Assembly: GCF_004358185.1 (NCBI RefSeq) | Contig: NZ_SMUV01000068.1 | Coordinates: forward strand, 1 to 64,000 | Reading direction: 5' to 3' | Source of the DNA: Antarcticimicrobium luteum | GTDB lineage: Bacteria; Pseudomonadota; Alphaproteobacteria; Rhodobacterales; Rhodobacteraceae | DNA: 64,000 nucleotides | Part shown: in pieces, positions 33,647 to 42,628 of the stretch | How positions within the stretch are numbered: position 1 is the first letter of the stretch | Layout: each line of letters opens with the position of its first letter | Made by a program: the position numbers and the translations under genes | Notes under the pieces: model-generated | Database searches by the model: none | Told to the model about the DNA's origin: nothing | Seen by the model: only the letters and a program-made list of their open reading frames with translations

Positions 33647-33879
33647 GTGATCTGCCCGATGACATCCCCCTTGCGCACGATGTCATCGATTTGTTTGCTG
33701 ATCTTCAGAACGCCGTCGGCCGGCGCTGTCACCTCAAACTGCGACTTCTCGACCATGATCTCGGCGATCAGCGCCCCTTTGCGCACGGTCGCGCCGTCAC
33801 TTGCCAGCCAGTTGGTAATGACGGCTTCCATGCCGTCATCCTGCCACAGACCCTGTGGCACCTTCACCTCGGTTGCCAT
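33643..33879 (-). CDS. Free-standing lipoyl-domain protein
   Basis: 78 aa, exactly one biotinyl/lipoyl attachment domain. The hairpin AEIMVEKSQFEVTAPADGVL carries the modified Lys45. VEKS in place of the usual DKA/MKM points to lipoyl rather than biotin. In normal complexes this domain is fused to an E2 acyltransferase; here the gene ends after the domain. It sits between E1-beta and the ligase, with 30 bp and overlap spacing respectively. It is the carrier for the acyl or reducing equivalents produced by the E1. Confidence 0.88.
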   Translation of the reverse strand: MATEVKVPQGLWQDDGMEAVITNWLASDGATVRKGALIAEIMVEKSQFEVTAPADGVLKISKQIDDIVRKGDVIGQIT

Positions 33880-33909
33880 CCGTTCGCTCCCTCACTTGGC
33901 CGCGATTTG

Positions 33910-34926
33910 CTACATCTTGCGATAGGCGGCGACGATCTTGTCGGGATTGGGCAGGCAGAACTGCTCCATGTGCTTCGCATAAGGGATCGGCACATCCGGA
34001 AAGGTGATACGCGCCGGTGACGCTTTCAGCTTCGAGATGTCATGCTCGGTCACGGTGGCGATGATCTCACCCGACACGCCATAGCTGTGGTAATCCTCAT
34101 CAACCACGATCAGGCGGCCAGTCTTGGCGACCGAATTGATCACCGTCTCACGATCCAGCGGGACCAGCGAAACTAGGTCGACGACCTCGGCGCTGACGCC
34201 ATCTTCGGCCAGCTTGTCGGCGGCTTTCAGCGCGTTATGCACCCCCATGGCAAGCCCGACCAGCGTCACGTCGGTGCCTGCGCGAACGACTTTGGCCTTG
34301 CCGATCTCGACGGTGTAATCCTCTTCGGGAGTGTTGACTGTTGCGCCGGCCTCGGTGCCCAGCCACCCCATGCCCTGCAACCCCTTGTGGAACATGTAGA
34401 CCACCGGGTTGTCGTCGCGGATCGCGGCGGTCATCAGCCCCTTGGCATCATAGGCGTTCGAGGGCGAAACAACCTTCATGCCGGGCAGGTGGGCAAAAGT
34501 CCCGTAAAGGCACTGTGAATGCTGGCCCGCATCCGAATAGCCGCCTCCGGTCGAGGTCATCAACACCATCGGCACCGAGGCGTTGCCGCCCGCGAAATAG
34601 GTGTTCTTGGCCATCTGGTTGTAAATCGCGTCAAAGCAGACGCCGAAGAAGTCTACAAACATCAGTTCGACGACGGGCCGCATCCCGTCCATCGCCGCGC
34701 CCACCGCGGCACTGATGAAGCCGGTTTCGGAAATCGGAGTATCGCGCACACGTTCCTTTCCGAATTCCTCGAACAGGCCGCGCGTATTGCCGAAGATGCC
34801 GCCGAAACCGGCGATATCCTCGCCCATCACGAAGACGGTCGGGTCGCGGCTCATCTCCTGCTGCATTGCCTCGGCCATCGCGCGGGCAATGGTCAGGCGG
34901 CGCTCGTTGGTTGGTTGGTCAAGCAT
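33910..34926 (-). CDS. E1 component beta subunit, 2-oxo-acid/acetoin dehydrogenase type
   Basis: 338 aa, typical length. It starts RRLTIARAMAEAMQQEMSRD; FVMGEDIAGFGGIFGNTRGL and RDTPISETGFISAAVGAAMD form the ThDP-binding Glu region. VVELMFVDFFGVCFDAIYNQ and the transketolase C-domain with GRLIVVDEDYHSYGVSGEI follow. With the alpha subunit it decarboxylates a 2-oxo acid (or acetoin) and transfers the acyl group to a lipoyl arm. It is 43 bp downstream of the alpha gene. The substrate is not resolved. Confidence 0.92.
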   Translation of the reverse strand: MLDQPTNERRLTIARAMAEAMQQEMSRDPTVFVMGEDIAGFGGIFGNTRGLFEEFGKERVRDTPISETGFISAAVGAAMDGMRPVVELMFVDFFGVCFDAIYNQMAKNTYFAGGNASVPMVLMTSTGGGYSDAGQHSQCLYGTFAHLPGMKVVSPSNAYDAKGLMTAAIRDDNPVVYMFHKGLQGMGWLGTEAGATVNTPEEDYTVEIGKAKVVRAGTDVTLVGLAMGVHNALKAADKLAEDGVSAEVVDLVSLVPLDRETVINSVAKTGRLIVVDEDYHSYGVSGEIIATVTEHDISKLKASPARITFPDVPIPYAKHMEQFCLPNPDKIVAAYRKM

Positions 34927-34969
34927 GGAACAAATCCTTTCATACCACCCGCCGGTGAAGGTCGGAAAA

Positions 34970-35953
34970 TCAGACGTAAACAGCAGTCAGCGCATCGCTG
35001 TCCGGCGCATACTCGCTGTTACGGGCATAGGCGATCGCCTCGGCCACGCGGGCCTCTGCGCGGTCTTCGAGCGCATCCAGGTCCTTGGCCGCATGCCCGT
35101 CAGCAACCAGGCGTTCGCGCATCCTGGGGATCGGATCCTTGGCAAACAGCGCGTCCTTTTCGCCCTCGGGGCGATATTGCTCGGCGTCCCCCATGAAGTG
35201 CCCCGCCAGCCGGTAGGTTTCGACCTCGATCAGCGTCGGCCCATTGCCCTCGCGGGCGCGCGCAATCGCCTGGCCTGCGATATCGAAGATTGCATGAGGG
35301 TCGTTGCCGGGAATGTAGTGCCCGGGCATACAATAGCCCGCTGCGCGCACGTCATTGCGGGCCACGGCCGTGGATTCGGACTTCGGCACGGAAATGCCCC
35401 AGGAATTGTCCTCGATCACGAAGACCACCGGAAGCGTCCATGAACCAGCAAGGTTGAGCGCCTCATGAAATGCGCCCTGGTTCGCGGCGCCCTCGCCGAG
35501 GAATGCAACCGCAACCCCCGGCTTGTTCTGCATCTTGCGCGACAGGGCAGCCCCGCAAGCAGGGCCGCAGCTTTCGCCGATGATGCCGGAACAGGCGAAA
35601 TTCACCGCCGGATCGAACAGGTGCATGTGGCCCCCCCGTCCGCCAGACAGGCCGGTCGATTTGCCAAAAATCTCGGCGGCCATTTTTTTCAGATCGACGC
35701 CCTTGGCGATCGCCTGATGGTGTGGGCGATGGGTTGCGGTCACAATGTCGTCGGCATCCAGATGCGCGCAGACACCTACAGCGACCGGCTCTTGCCCGTT
35801 CGACAGGTGCATCTCGCCAGGGATCGGCCCATTCGCCATGTTGAACGCAGGCGTCTTGCCTTCGAGATAGATCTTCTCGATCGCCTCTTCAAAACGCCGG
35901 CTGACCACCATGTTTTCGTACATCCACAGTGACTGTTCTTTCGTCGGTTGCAT
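34970..35953 (-). CDS. E1 component alpha subunit, 2-oxo-acid/acetoin dehydrogenase type
   Basis: 327 aa from the ATG at 35953; the longer frame upstream is non-coding. The ThDP/Mg motif runs from LGEGAANQGAFHEALNLAG to EDNSWGISVPKSES. THRPHHQAIAKGVDLKKMAAE with GGRGGHMHLFDPAVNFACS is the usual active-site loop. The family includes PDH, BCKDH and acetoin DH alpha subunits; the AcoA-type length fits best. It is followed by E1-beta, the lipoyl protein and the ligase on one transcript and preceded by an acetamidase-family gene (128-bp gap). Confidence 0.93.
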   Translation of the reverse strand: MQPTKEQSLWMYENMVVSRRFEEAIEKIYLEGKTPAFNMANGPIPGEMHLSNGQEPVAVGVCAHLDADDIVTATHRPHHQAIAKGVDLKKMAAEIFGKSTGLSGGRGGHMHLFDPAVNFACSGIIGESCGPACGAALSRKMQNKPGVAVAFLGEGAANQGAFHEALNLAGSWTLPVVFVIEDNSWGISVPKSESTAVARNDVRAAGYCMPGHYIPGNDPHAIFDIAGQAIARAREGNGPTLIEVETYRLAGHFMGDAEQYRPEGEKDALFAKDPIPRMRERLVADGHAAKDLDALEDRAEARVAEAIAYARNSEYAPDSDALTAVYV

Positions 35954-36081
35954 GTGAGTCCTCCCTTTTGTTCGGTTCGTGTGCGGGCGCGTGAACCTCA
36001 AAACACTATGCCGCATCTCACCTTCCGCATCACCGCAGATCAACGGTCGGCCCGCCGCGCCGCCCGTTGCAAGGCTTTCTG

Positions 36082-37410
36082 TTACAAAGCGTATTGCTCG
36101 CGCGCGAATTTGCCGATCCCGGCGGCGTCGAGCGCCGACAGGGGCGCAAGGAACGTCACCTGGATCACACCCGGGGCACGTCCGATTTCGATCGCGCCGT
36201 TGATGGTGGCGCGGTTGCGCACCTCCGGGACGGTCATGCCAAGCAGGTCGGCGGCGCGGACCAGCCCGTTCTCGATCGCCTGGTTCAGCGTCGGGCCGGT
36301 GCCGATGACCGAAATCGGCGCCGACTCCTCCAACCTTTCGATGTTCCACTCGCGGGCCAGCGCCACGGCCTTTGCCTTCTCATCGGCATCGAACGGTCGG
36401 GCCATTGGCGGCAAGTCCTCGAGGCGGGGAAACAGCACCGGACCGGAAAGCGTGCGGCCCTTGACCACCTCGACCTGAAGCGTGACGCTGCCGGCCACGT
36501 CCATCGTGTGCCCCGCGATCTCTCCATCGCCCTGTCCGGCGTGCATGTCACCGATATAGACCCCGGCACCCGGCACCTTGACCGGCGTCAGCAGGATGGC
36601 GCCGTCGCGGACCGCGTCGATGTCCATGTGGCCATCGGTTCGATGCGCGTCCAATTGCTCTGCCGTTACCGCATATTGGTGCGGAGCGCCGATCAGGGCT
36701 GCGCCAAAATCACCGGCATTATGCGAATCCGGCAACGGCATCGACGGCGTTGTGCCCAGTTGCCCCAGAAACGGCCGCATCCGGACCATCACTGTCGGCA
36801 TGTCCGACGGCGCATAGACGAGAATGGGATGCTGAACCGAATGGTCGGGCAGCGCCGCATAGTGTTCGGCATTGTGCGCAATCTTTTCGGCCGCGTCCTT
36901 GGGCATGGTGACACCGACGCTGCGGGTTTCGTCGAAGACGACGGTGTATCCGTGAACCACCTCGAACGGCTTGACGGGATTGCCGCACTTGTCGCAGCGC
37001 ACCGCGTCCGGCCCAATCCCCTCGATATGGGTTTCGGGCCAGAGCGCGTCGCAATGCGGGCAGCGGGCCGCGACGTAGGGATCGCCGAGGCAGAACCCTT
37101 CGGGTGACGAATCGTGCCCCGATGCGGTGGCGATGGCGGTTACGGTGATGTCGCGGATGCGGATCGCCAGCGCATCGCCCGGCTCTGCGCCGTTCACGTA
37201 GACCGGTTTCGTCACCTCATGCCCGCCGCGAAGGCGCGGGGTGATCATCGGCCCCCAGCATCCCGGAGCGGTATTGGCGATGATCGTGCCGCCGTCTTCA
37301 AGCGGGCCCAGCATCGGCTGCGACGGGTCCAGAATGCCGTTGGTGAATTCCTGCACGACAAGACTGCGCTGCGCAGCGCCGGTCGCAGACCCTGCTTGAT
37401 CTTTTGACAT
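36082..37410 (-). CDS. Acetamidase/formamidase-family protein with a zinc-ribbon insertion
   Basis: 442 aa. Family blocks are SGPVLFPRLEDLPPMARPFD, PVKVPGAGVYIGDMHAGQGD (the metal/active-site loop) and IAGHTMDVAGSVTLQVEV. These hydrolases cut short-chain amides to acid plus ammonia. An insertion carries CPHC (117-120) and CDKC (139-142), a zinc-ribbon-like knuckle not typical of the minimal family. It precedes the E1-alpha gene in the same direction and may supply or process the acid used by the E1 complex. Confidence 0.85.
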   Translation of the reverse strand: MSKDQAGSATGAAQRSLVVQEFTNGILDPSQPMLGPLEDGGTIIANTAPGCWGPMITPRLRGGHEVTKPVYVNGAEPGDALAIRIRDITVTAIATASGHDSSPEGFCLGDPYVAARCPHCDALWPETHIEGIGPDAVRCDKCGNPVKPFEVVHGYTVVFDETRSVGVTMPKDAAEKIAHNAEHYAALPDHSVQHPILVYAPSDMPTVMVRMRPFLGQLGTTPSMPLPDSHNAGDFGAALIGAPHQYAVTAEQLDAHRTDGHMDIDAVRDGAILLTPVKVPGAGVYIGDMHAGQGDGEIAGHTMDVAGSVTLQVEVVKGRTLSGPVLFPRLEDLPPMARPFDADEKAKAVALAREWNIERLEESAPISVIGTGPTLNQAIENGLVRAADLLGMTVPEVRNRATINGAIEIGRAPGVIQVTFLAPLSALDAAGIGKFAREQYAL

Positions 37411-37478
37411 GGGTAGTCTCCTATCCGGGATTGGAACCAGTCAGGCTGCGGCCGAGGCTGGTTCACGAAATCGATCAG

Positions 37479-37518
37479 CTGCATTCTGCGAAACCGCCAT
37501 GAGCGCCGAAGAATGCAG
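37479..37518. promoter_or_regulatory. Inverted repeat upstream of the acetamidase/E1 operon
   Basis: CTGCATTCT (37479-37487) and AGAATGCAG (37510-37518), perfect 9-bp arms 22 bp apart, about 70 bp before the first gene's ATG. A candidate operator; no regulator gene is adjacent. Confidence 0.4.
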
Positions 37519-38013
37519 CCGCGGACGGCGATCCGCAGCCAGAAAAGGGACCGTCAAACAGGTGTACCCTCGGCCGAAGATGACGTTGAGTCAATTGGTT
37601 TGGGGGCCTGATAGGCGGTGGATCGCGGAGGGCACTGTCAGAGAAACCCGACTTGCAGCGGCGTGCACGATTGGCAAGGGCGATCCAGGACGAAGTGATT
37701 TTGGGACAGACGGGACACCATGGTACAGACGAAACACCCGCGTCCGTAGCGGGGCGCGGGCGCCTCGGTCGCGGTTTGGAGACCGGCATTCGATTGCACG
37801 TCAACGCCCGCCCGCCCGGCGCTGTGGCCACATCCGAGAAATGCGGCCAGTCGAACCGGGACAGGGCGAGGTCCATGCTCCGGTCACGAAACTGAAAATG
37901 GGCGGACTCATTGCAGACAAAGCCGATCGGATTCCGTTTCAGGCGGACCGCAGTGTTGCATTCGTTCGGCGGCGTTGTCGTTCGTGGACAGCCCCAATAC
38001 CCAAATCATCCGG
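37519..38013. other. Intergenic stretch of about 500 bp
   Basis: Open frames on both strands overlap here but have irregular composition, no ribosome site and no motif. It is the space between the start of the acetamidase/E1 operon and the end of the ftsH-cbpA-cbpM operon, both on the minus strand. Confidence 0.45.
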
Positions 38014-38349
38014 TCAAGACCGGGTCTCTTGCCCCGTCCTGTAGGCCGCAACGATAGCCTGCCGAATCTCGGGCGATTGCGCATCAATCGCCGCTGCAAG
38101 ATCGCGCAGTTCGCGCCGCGCTCCGTGCAGTTGATCCAGCAGCGACAAAATCACGGGCATGGCATCGATCGGCAGCGCCATCTCCTTGCGCAGATCACAG
38201 ACAAGCCGGATGCGCGCCACGTCCAGGTCGTCAAAGACCGGGCCGTTCTCGCCCTCGGCGGGCTTGATCCAGCCCTCGCGCACCCAAAGTCTGAGTTCGC
38301 GCAACTCTATCCGTGCGACCCGCGCCACGACATCGTGTTCGTTCAGCAT
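38014..38349 (-). CDS. cbpM: Chaperone modulator CbpM (MerR-like HTH)
   Basis: 111 aa. LRELRLWVREGWIKPAEGEN and DDLDVARIRLVCDLRKEMAL, then LPIDAMPVILSLLDQLHGAR form the MerR-type winged helix and helical end of CbpM. CbpM binds the J-domain of CbpA and inhibits it. The start overlaps the cbpA stop (TAATG), the usual cbpA-cbpM order, so the two are made in proportion. Confidence 0.9.
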   Translation of the reverse strand: MLNEHDVVARVARIELRELRLWVREGWIKPAEGENGPVFDDLDVARIRLVCDLRKEMALPIDAMPVILSLLDQLHGARRELRDLAAAIDAQSPEIRQAIVAAYRTGQETRS

Positions 38350-39278
38350 TACAGATCCCTCCAGAGTACTGCCCGCGGATCCTGCGCGTCATGATCGCGC
38401 CAGCGCTGCGCGATCGCTTCCATCTCGGCATCGATCCTGGGCGGCGTCACGATCTTCAGCCGCACATACTGATCGCCCGGCGCCCCCTTGGCAGGCTTGA
38501 TGCCACGTCCCTTCAGGCGCAAGCGTTGCCCCGATGACGCGCTTTTCGGCACGCTCATGGAGACCTTGCCCGAGAGCGTCGGCACTTCGATCCTGGCTCC
38601 CAGGATGGCCTCGTCGAAGCTGATCGGAACCTCGACCTCGATATCATTCCCATCGCGCGTGAACACCTTGTGCGGGTGCACGCCGATCTCGACATGGGCA
38701 TCCCCCGCCGGGCCGCCGCCAACGCCCGGCTGCCCCTTGCCGTGAAGCCGGAGGGTCTGGCCGTCGCGCACGCCCGCCGGGATGGTCAGGTCGATGGCGC
38801 TGCCGTCGGGCAGCGGCACGGCGCGCTTGGCGCCCTTTGCTGCATCCATGAAATCCACGTCCAAGTGATAGCGCAGGTCGGCGCCGCGCGCGGCAAAACC
38901 CTGGGCACCGCCCCGCGCCTGGGCCCGCGCGCCGAAGATGTCGGAGAACACATCCGACAGATCCTCGAAATCGCCGTAGCCCGCGCCGGAGGTATAGCGC
39001 CCTCGCGGATCTGCGTCGGCGTGATCGCGGTAATACTGCCTTTGCGGGCGCTCCTGACCCGAGGCGTCGATCTCGCCGGCGTCGAAACGCTGGCGCTTCT
39101 CGGCATCACCGATGATGTCATAGGCGGCGGCCACGGCCTGAAACCGCGCCTCCTTGGCCTTGTCGCCGGGATTGATGTCGGGATGCAGGGACTTGGCCAG
39201 CTTGCGATAGGCCTTCTTGAGCTCGGTCTGAGAGGCGTCCTTGGCGACGCCAAGAACTTTGTAGGGGTCATCTTCCAT
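38349..39278 (-). CDS. cbpA: DnaJ-type co-chaperone CbpA
   Basis: 309 aa. The J-domain is at residues 1-70 with His32-Pro33-Asp34 (LAKSLHPDINPG), then a Gly/Arg-rich linker and two C-terminal substrate-binding beta-domains (DLTIPAGVRDGQTLRLHGKG; MSVPKSASSGQRLRLKGRGI). The DnaJ zinc finger is missing, which marks the CbpA class. It stimulates DnaK for refolding. It overlaps ftsH by 11 bp and cbpM by 1 bp: a three-gene proteostasis operon. Confidence 0.92.
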   Translation of the reverse strand: MEDDPYKVLGVAKDASQTELKKAYRKLAKSLHPDINPGDKAKEARFQAVAAAYDIIGDAEKRQRFDAGEIDASGQERPQRQYYRDHADADPRGRYTSGAGYGDFEDLSDVFSDIFGARAQARGGAQGFAARGADLRYHLDVDFMDAAKGAKRAVPLPDGSAIDLTIPAGVRDGQTLRLHGKGQPGVGGGPAGDAHVEIGVHPHKVFTRDGNDIEVEVPISFDEAILGARIEVPTLSGKVSMSVPKSASSGQRLRLKGRGIKPAKGAPGDQYVRLKIVTPPRIDAEMEAIAQRWRDHDAQDPRAVLWRDL

Positions 39279-41118
39279 TCATCGTGACCTTTGTTTCATT
39301 CGAAGTTTCATTGCGCAAACCACGCGCCAGGTCACGCAATTCCGCCTGGTCCAGTGTTTCGACCTTCAACAGGCGATCAGAAGACCTGTTCAGAATATCG
39401 CGATTTGCACTCAGGATTTCCAGTGCCTGCTCCGAAACCTCCCGCAACAGCTCGCGAACGGCCTCGTCCATCGCCTCGGCTGTCGCCTCGCTATAGCTGC
39501 GCTCGATGTAACGCGGCGCCTGGCCCTCCAGAAAGCTGCTTTGCTGCGTTTCGTAGCTGACGCTGCCCAAGTCCGGATCCATGCCATATCGCGCCACCAT
39601 CGAGCGGGCGATATCCGTGGCGCGGGCCAGATCATCGGCTGCCCCGGTGGACAGATGATCAAACACCAGCTTTTCCGCAGCGCGCCCGCCCATCAGAACG
39701 GCGATCTTGTCGCGCAGTTCCGCCTCGGTCATCAGGAACCGGTCTTCGGTCGGGCGCTGGATGGTATAGCCAAGCGCGCCGATACCGCGCGGGATGATCG
39801 ACACCTTGTGCACCTCGTCCACACCGGGCAGCGCCATGGACACCAAGGCATGGCCCATCTCGTGATAGGCGACGATCTTGCGCTCGCGCGGGTTGATCAG
39901 GCGGTTGCGCTTTTCCAGACCCGCCACGATGCGTTCAATCGCACGGGTGAAATCGTCCATGGTCACGACATCGCCGCGCCGCCGGGTGGCCAGAAGCGCG
40001 GCTTCGTTGACAAGATTGGCAAGGTCAGCCCCGGAAAAGCCGGTGGTAAGGGCCGCGATGTCGTCAAGGTCGATGTCGGGGGCCAGCACGATCCTTTTCA
40101 TGTGCACCTTCAGGATCTGCACCCGGCCCTTGCGGTCGGGCCGGTCCACCAGAACCTGCCGGTCAAACCGTCCCGCGCGCAGCAGGGCCGGATCAAGGAT
40201 CTCGGGCCGGTTGGTCGCCGAGAGCAGCACGACCCCTTCGCTGGGATCAAAGCCGTCAAGCTCGGACAGAAGCTGGTTCAGTGTCTGTTCGCGCTCGTCA
40301 TTGCCACCCTGAATGTTGCCCGCGCCGCGCGCCCGGCCCAGGGCGTCCAACTCGTCGATGAAGATGATTGCCGGGGCCGCCTTGCGGGCCTGCTCAAACA
40401 GGTCGCGCACCCGTGCCGCGCCCACGCCCACGAACATTTCGACGAATTCCGAGCCGGAGATGGAGTAGAATGGCACCCCCGCCTCTCCCGCGACGGCCCG
40501 CGCCAGCAGCGTTTTGCCGGTCCCCGGAGGACCAACCAGAAGGATCCCCTTGGGCATACGCGCCCCAAGACTGCCATAGCCCTTGGGGTCTTTCAGAAAA
40601 TCGATGACTTCCTGCAATTCGGTCTTGGCCTCGTCCACGCCGGCGACATCGGCAAAGGTCACCTTCGTGTCGCTTTCGACGTAGATCTTCGCCTTGCTCT
40701 TGCCGATCGACATCAGGCCGCCCATGCCCTGACCGCCGCCGAGCCTGCGGATCGCGAACATCCAGATCCCGACAAAGAACAACGCGGGCAGAACCCAGGA
40801 CAGAAGCGTGGTGAACCACGTGTTTTCGACCGCACCGGTATAGGTGACCCCGGTCTCGTTCAGCCGCTCGGCCAAATCAGGCGCGACAGGCGTGGTGACG
40901 AAGCCGGTCTTGCCATCCTGCGGGCTGGTGAAGATGCCTTTGATCGTGGTGCTGCCAATCGTGACGTCCTCGATTGCCCCGTCTGCCAGATAGGTCTCGA
41001 ACTGGCTGTAAGGTATCGCCTCGATCGTCTGGCTCTGAACCCACAGATCGCGGAGCAGGACAATGCCCATAATCGCAATGAAAATGTACCAGATGCTGAT
41101 TTGATTTCCGCGGTTCAT
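39268..41118 (-). CDS. ftsH: FtsH-type membrane AAA+ metalloprotease (accessory copy)
   Basis: 616 aa. Membrane helices at about 8-24 and 103-124 flank a short periplasmic domain. Walker A GPPGTGKT is at 196-203, Walker [15 protein letters not shown] arginines in [11 protein letters not shown]-proximal [19 protein letters not shown], and the zinc site His419-Glu420 with His423 (HEMGH). It degrades misfolded membrane and cytosolic proteins. The operon with cbpA/cbpM and flanking transposase fragments suggest a mobile second copy beside the housekeeping gene. It is slightly shorter than usual at the C-terminus. Confidence 0.93.
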   Translation of the reverse strand: MNRGNQISIWYIFIAIMGIVLLRDLWVQSQTIEAIPYSQFETYLADGAIEDVTIGSTTIKGIFTSPQDGKTGFVTTPVAPDLAERLNETGVTYTGAVENTWFTTLLSWVLPALFFVGIWMFAIRRLGGGQGMGGLMSIGKSKAKIYVESDTKVTFADVAGVDEAKTELQEVIDFLKDPKGYGSLGARMPKGILLVGPPGTGKTLLARAVAGEAGVPFYSISGSEFVEMFVGVGAARVRDLFEQARKAAPAIIFIDELDALGRARGAGNIQGGNDEREQTLNQLLSELDGFDPSEGVVLLSATNRPEILDPALLRAGRFDRQVLVDRPDRKGRVQILKVHMKRIVLAPDIDLDDIAALTTGFSGADLANLVNEAALLATRRRGDVVTMDDFTRAIERIVAGLEKRNRLINPRERKIVAYHEMGHALVSMALPGVDEVHKVSIIPRGIGALGYTIQRPTEDRFLMTEAELRDKIAVLMGGRAAEKLVFDHLSTGAADDLARATDIARSMVARYGMDPDLGSVSYETQQSSFLEGQAPRYIERSYSEATAEAMDEAVRELLREVSEQALEILSANRDILNRSSDRLLKVETLDQAELRDLARGLRNETSNETKVTMNGR

Positions 41119-41308
41119 CAGGCGTCCCCTGTCGGTGCATCGCGTGCGTTGTTGTTCCGGCGTCTTTGCAGGATCGATCTCGCAGGCAGCATCAGCCGCA
41201 CTGTCGCCAAGAAAACCAATAACCTGAACACGACACTGTTGTCTTCGGACTTCTGCGTCATCTCGGGGTCCGGTTGCCAGCGCAATGCTGATTGCCGAAA
41301 CGCTTAAC

Positions 41309-41745
41309 AGGGTGCTGAAAAAGTCGCCGTGCCGAAACGGTTTTCCGCTATCTGGGGTGTCCCCCTTGAGCGTAATGCGCCGTCGGTGCGAACGTCACGT
41401 ACGCCTGATGCCTGCTTTCGGCTTCATGCGGCCAACAGCCGGGGCAGACGGGCGAGATTGTTGGCCGTTATCGTCAGAATGAAGCGGGATCGCACCCGCT
41501 CGACGCCGCGATACATAGTCTGAGCCATGCCGCCGACGGTCTTGGCCCAGCCAAACGCCTCTTCGATCCGTTTTCGGTGCTTAAGGGACAGAGCATAGCC
41601 CCTGTGCCGGGTGGTGCGGCCATCGATTGCTGAATACCGCGATTTCTGCGCGACATGGGGTGTAACGCAGGCCTGTCGCAGATCAGCGAGAAACTTGGCA
41701 GCGTCATATCCCTTGTCTACCCTGAGGATCAGCTGGCGGGTTGCT
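41309..41745 (-). pseudogene. IS5-family transposase C-terminal fragment
   Basis: The frame to 41424 holds DKGYDAAKFLADLRQACVTP, HVAQKSRYSAIDGRTTRHRG, KRIEEAFGWAKTVGGMAQTM and TANNLARLPRLLA. This is the last third of an IS5-type transposase including its catalytic Glu (RIEEAFG). N-terminal sequence is lost at about 41745, where the ABC permease gene begins. GGTGCTGAAAAAGTC near 41310 may be the element's end. It marks a deletion joining the ftsH operon to the sugar-acid locus. Confidence 0.75.
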
Positions 41746-42628
41746 ACTTGACGGCTCCCATGGACAGGCCACGCACCAGCCATTTCTGCCCGAACCAGCC
41801 GAGGATCACGACGGGCAGTGCCGCCAGTGTGCCCGCTGCCGACATCTTGGCGTACCAGAGCCCCTGGGCCGACATGAAGCTAATCATGTAAAGCGGCACC
41901 GTCGCGGCCTTCGTTGTCGTCAGCGTGAGCGCCAGCAGGAATTCATTCCAAGCAAAGATAATCGCCAGAAAAGCCGTGGCGAGAACGCCGTTTTTTATCA
42001 TAGGCAACGCGATCAGGATCAGCTCCTGGATGGTACCGGCGCCATCCATGCGCCCGGCATCCAGAACGTCGGCTGGTAGATCCTGAAAAAACGACCGCAT
42101 CATCCAGACCGCAATCGGCAGGTTCATGGCGGTATAGAGAATGATGAGGGCCAGCACGTTGTCGAGCAGGCCGAGAAACCGCGTCGCAAGGAAGATCGGA
42201 ATGATCACGCCGACTGCCGGCAGGAAGCGGGTCGAGATCAAGAAGAACAAGACATTTCGTTTGCCGGTGGTCTGCGGCAGGGTCAGCGCATATGCTGCCG
42301 GAGTCGCTAGCAGCAACACGATGAGCGTAGAAACCAGCGTCGCAATCGCCGAATTGATGAAATACGGCATGAAATCGCCAGCAAGGATCAGCTTGTAGTT
42401 CTCAAGCGTCGGCGTGTAGGCCAGTGGAAAACCGCTCAGGGATTCCGGCACCGGCACAAAGGCTGGCGGCATCTTCGGCGCCTCGACCTCGGTCTTGAAT
42501 CCGCTGGTGGCGAGATAGAGAAACGGAAACGACACGAAAAGCGCCACCGCCCAAGCGAGTACCGTCCGTATCATGCTTGCCCGTTCGATTCCCCGCGTGG
42601 CCGCGGTTCTGCGTTGCCAGAAAACCAT
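41744..42628 (-). CDS. ABC transporter permease, MalG type
   Basis: 294 aa, six membrane segments. The EAA loop QELILIALPMIKNGVLATAF is preceded by DAGRMDGAGTI, as in CUT1 (sugar/polyol) inner-membrane subunits. Its start overlaps the stop of the MalF-type gene (TAATG). The C-terminus (QKWLVRGLSMGAVK) is the normal end, so the transposon scar lies just outside. It imports the substrate of the sugar-acid locus. Confidence 0.9.
   Translation of the reverse strand: MVFWQRRTAATRGIERASMIRTVLAWAVALFVSFPFLYLATSGFKTEVEAPKMPPAFVPVPESLSGFPLAYTPTLENYKLILAGDFMPYFINSAIATLVSTLIVLLLATPAAYALTLPQTTGKRNVLFFLISTRFLPAVGVIIPIFLATRFLGLLDNVLALIILYTAMNLPIAVWMMRSFFQDLPADVLDAGRMDGAGTIQELILIALPMIKNGVLATAFLAIIFAWNEFLLALTLTTTKAATVPLYMISFMSAQGLWYAKMSAAGTLAALPVVILGWFGQKWLVRGLSMGAVK

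Noticed and set aside
37409-38044. Possible 211-aa protein in the gap between operons
   Set aside because: No ribosome site, Arg-rich irregular composition, and overlapping open frames on the other strand of equal quality.
39541-41307. 588-aa plus-strand ORF opposite ftsH
   Set aside because: Shadow of ftsH, whose AAA+ and zinc motifs are complete.
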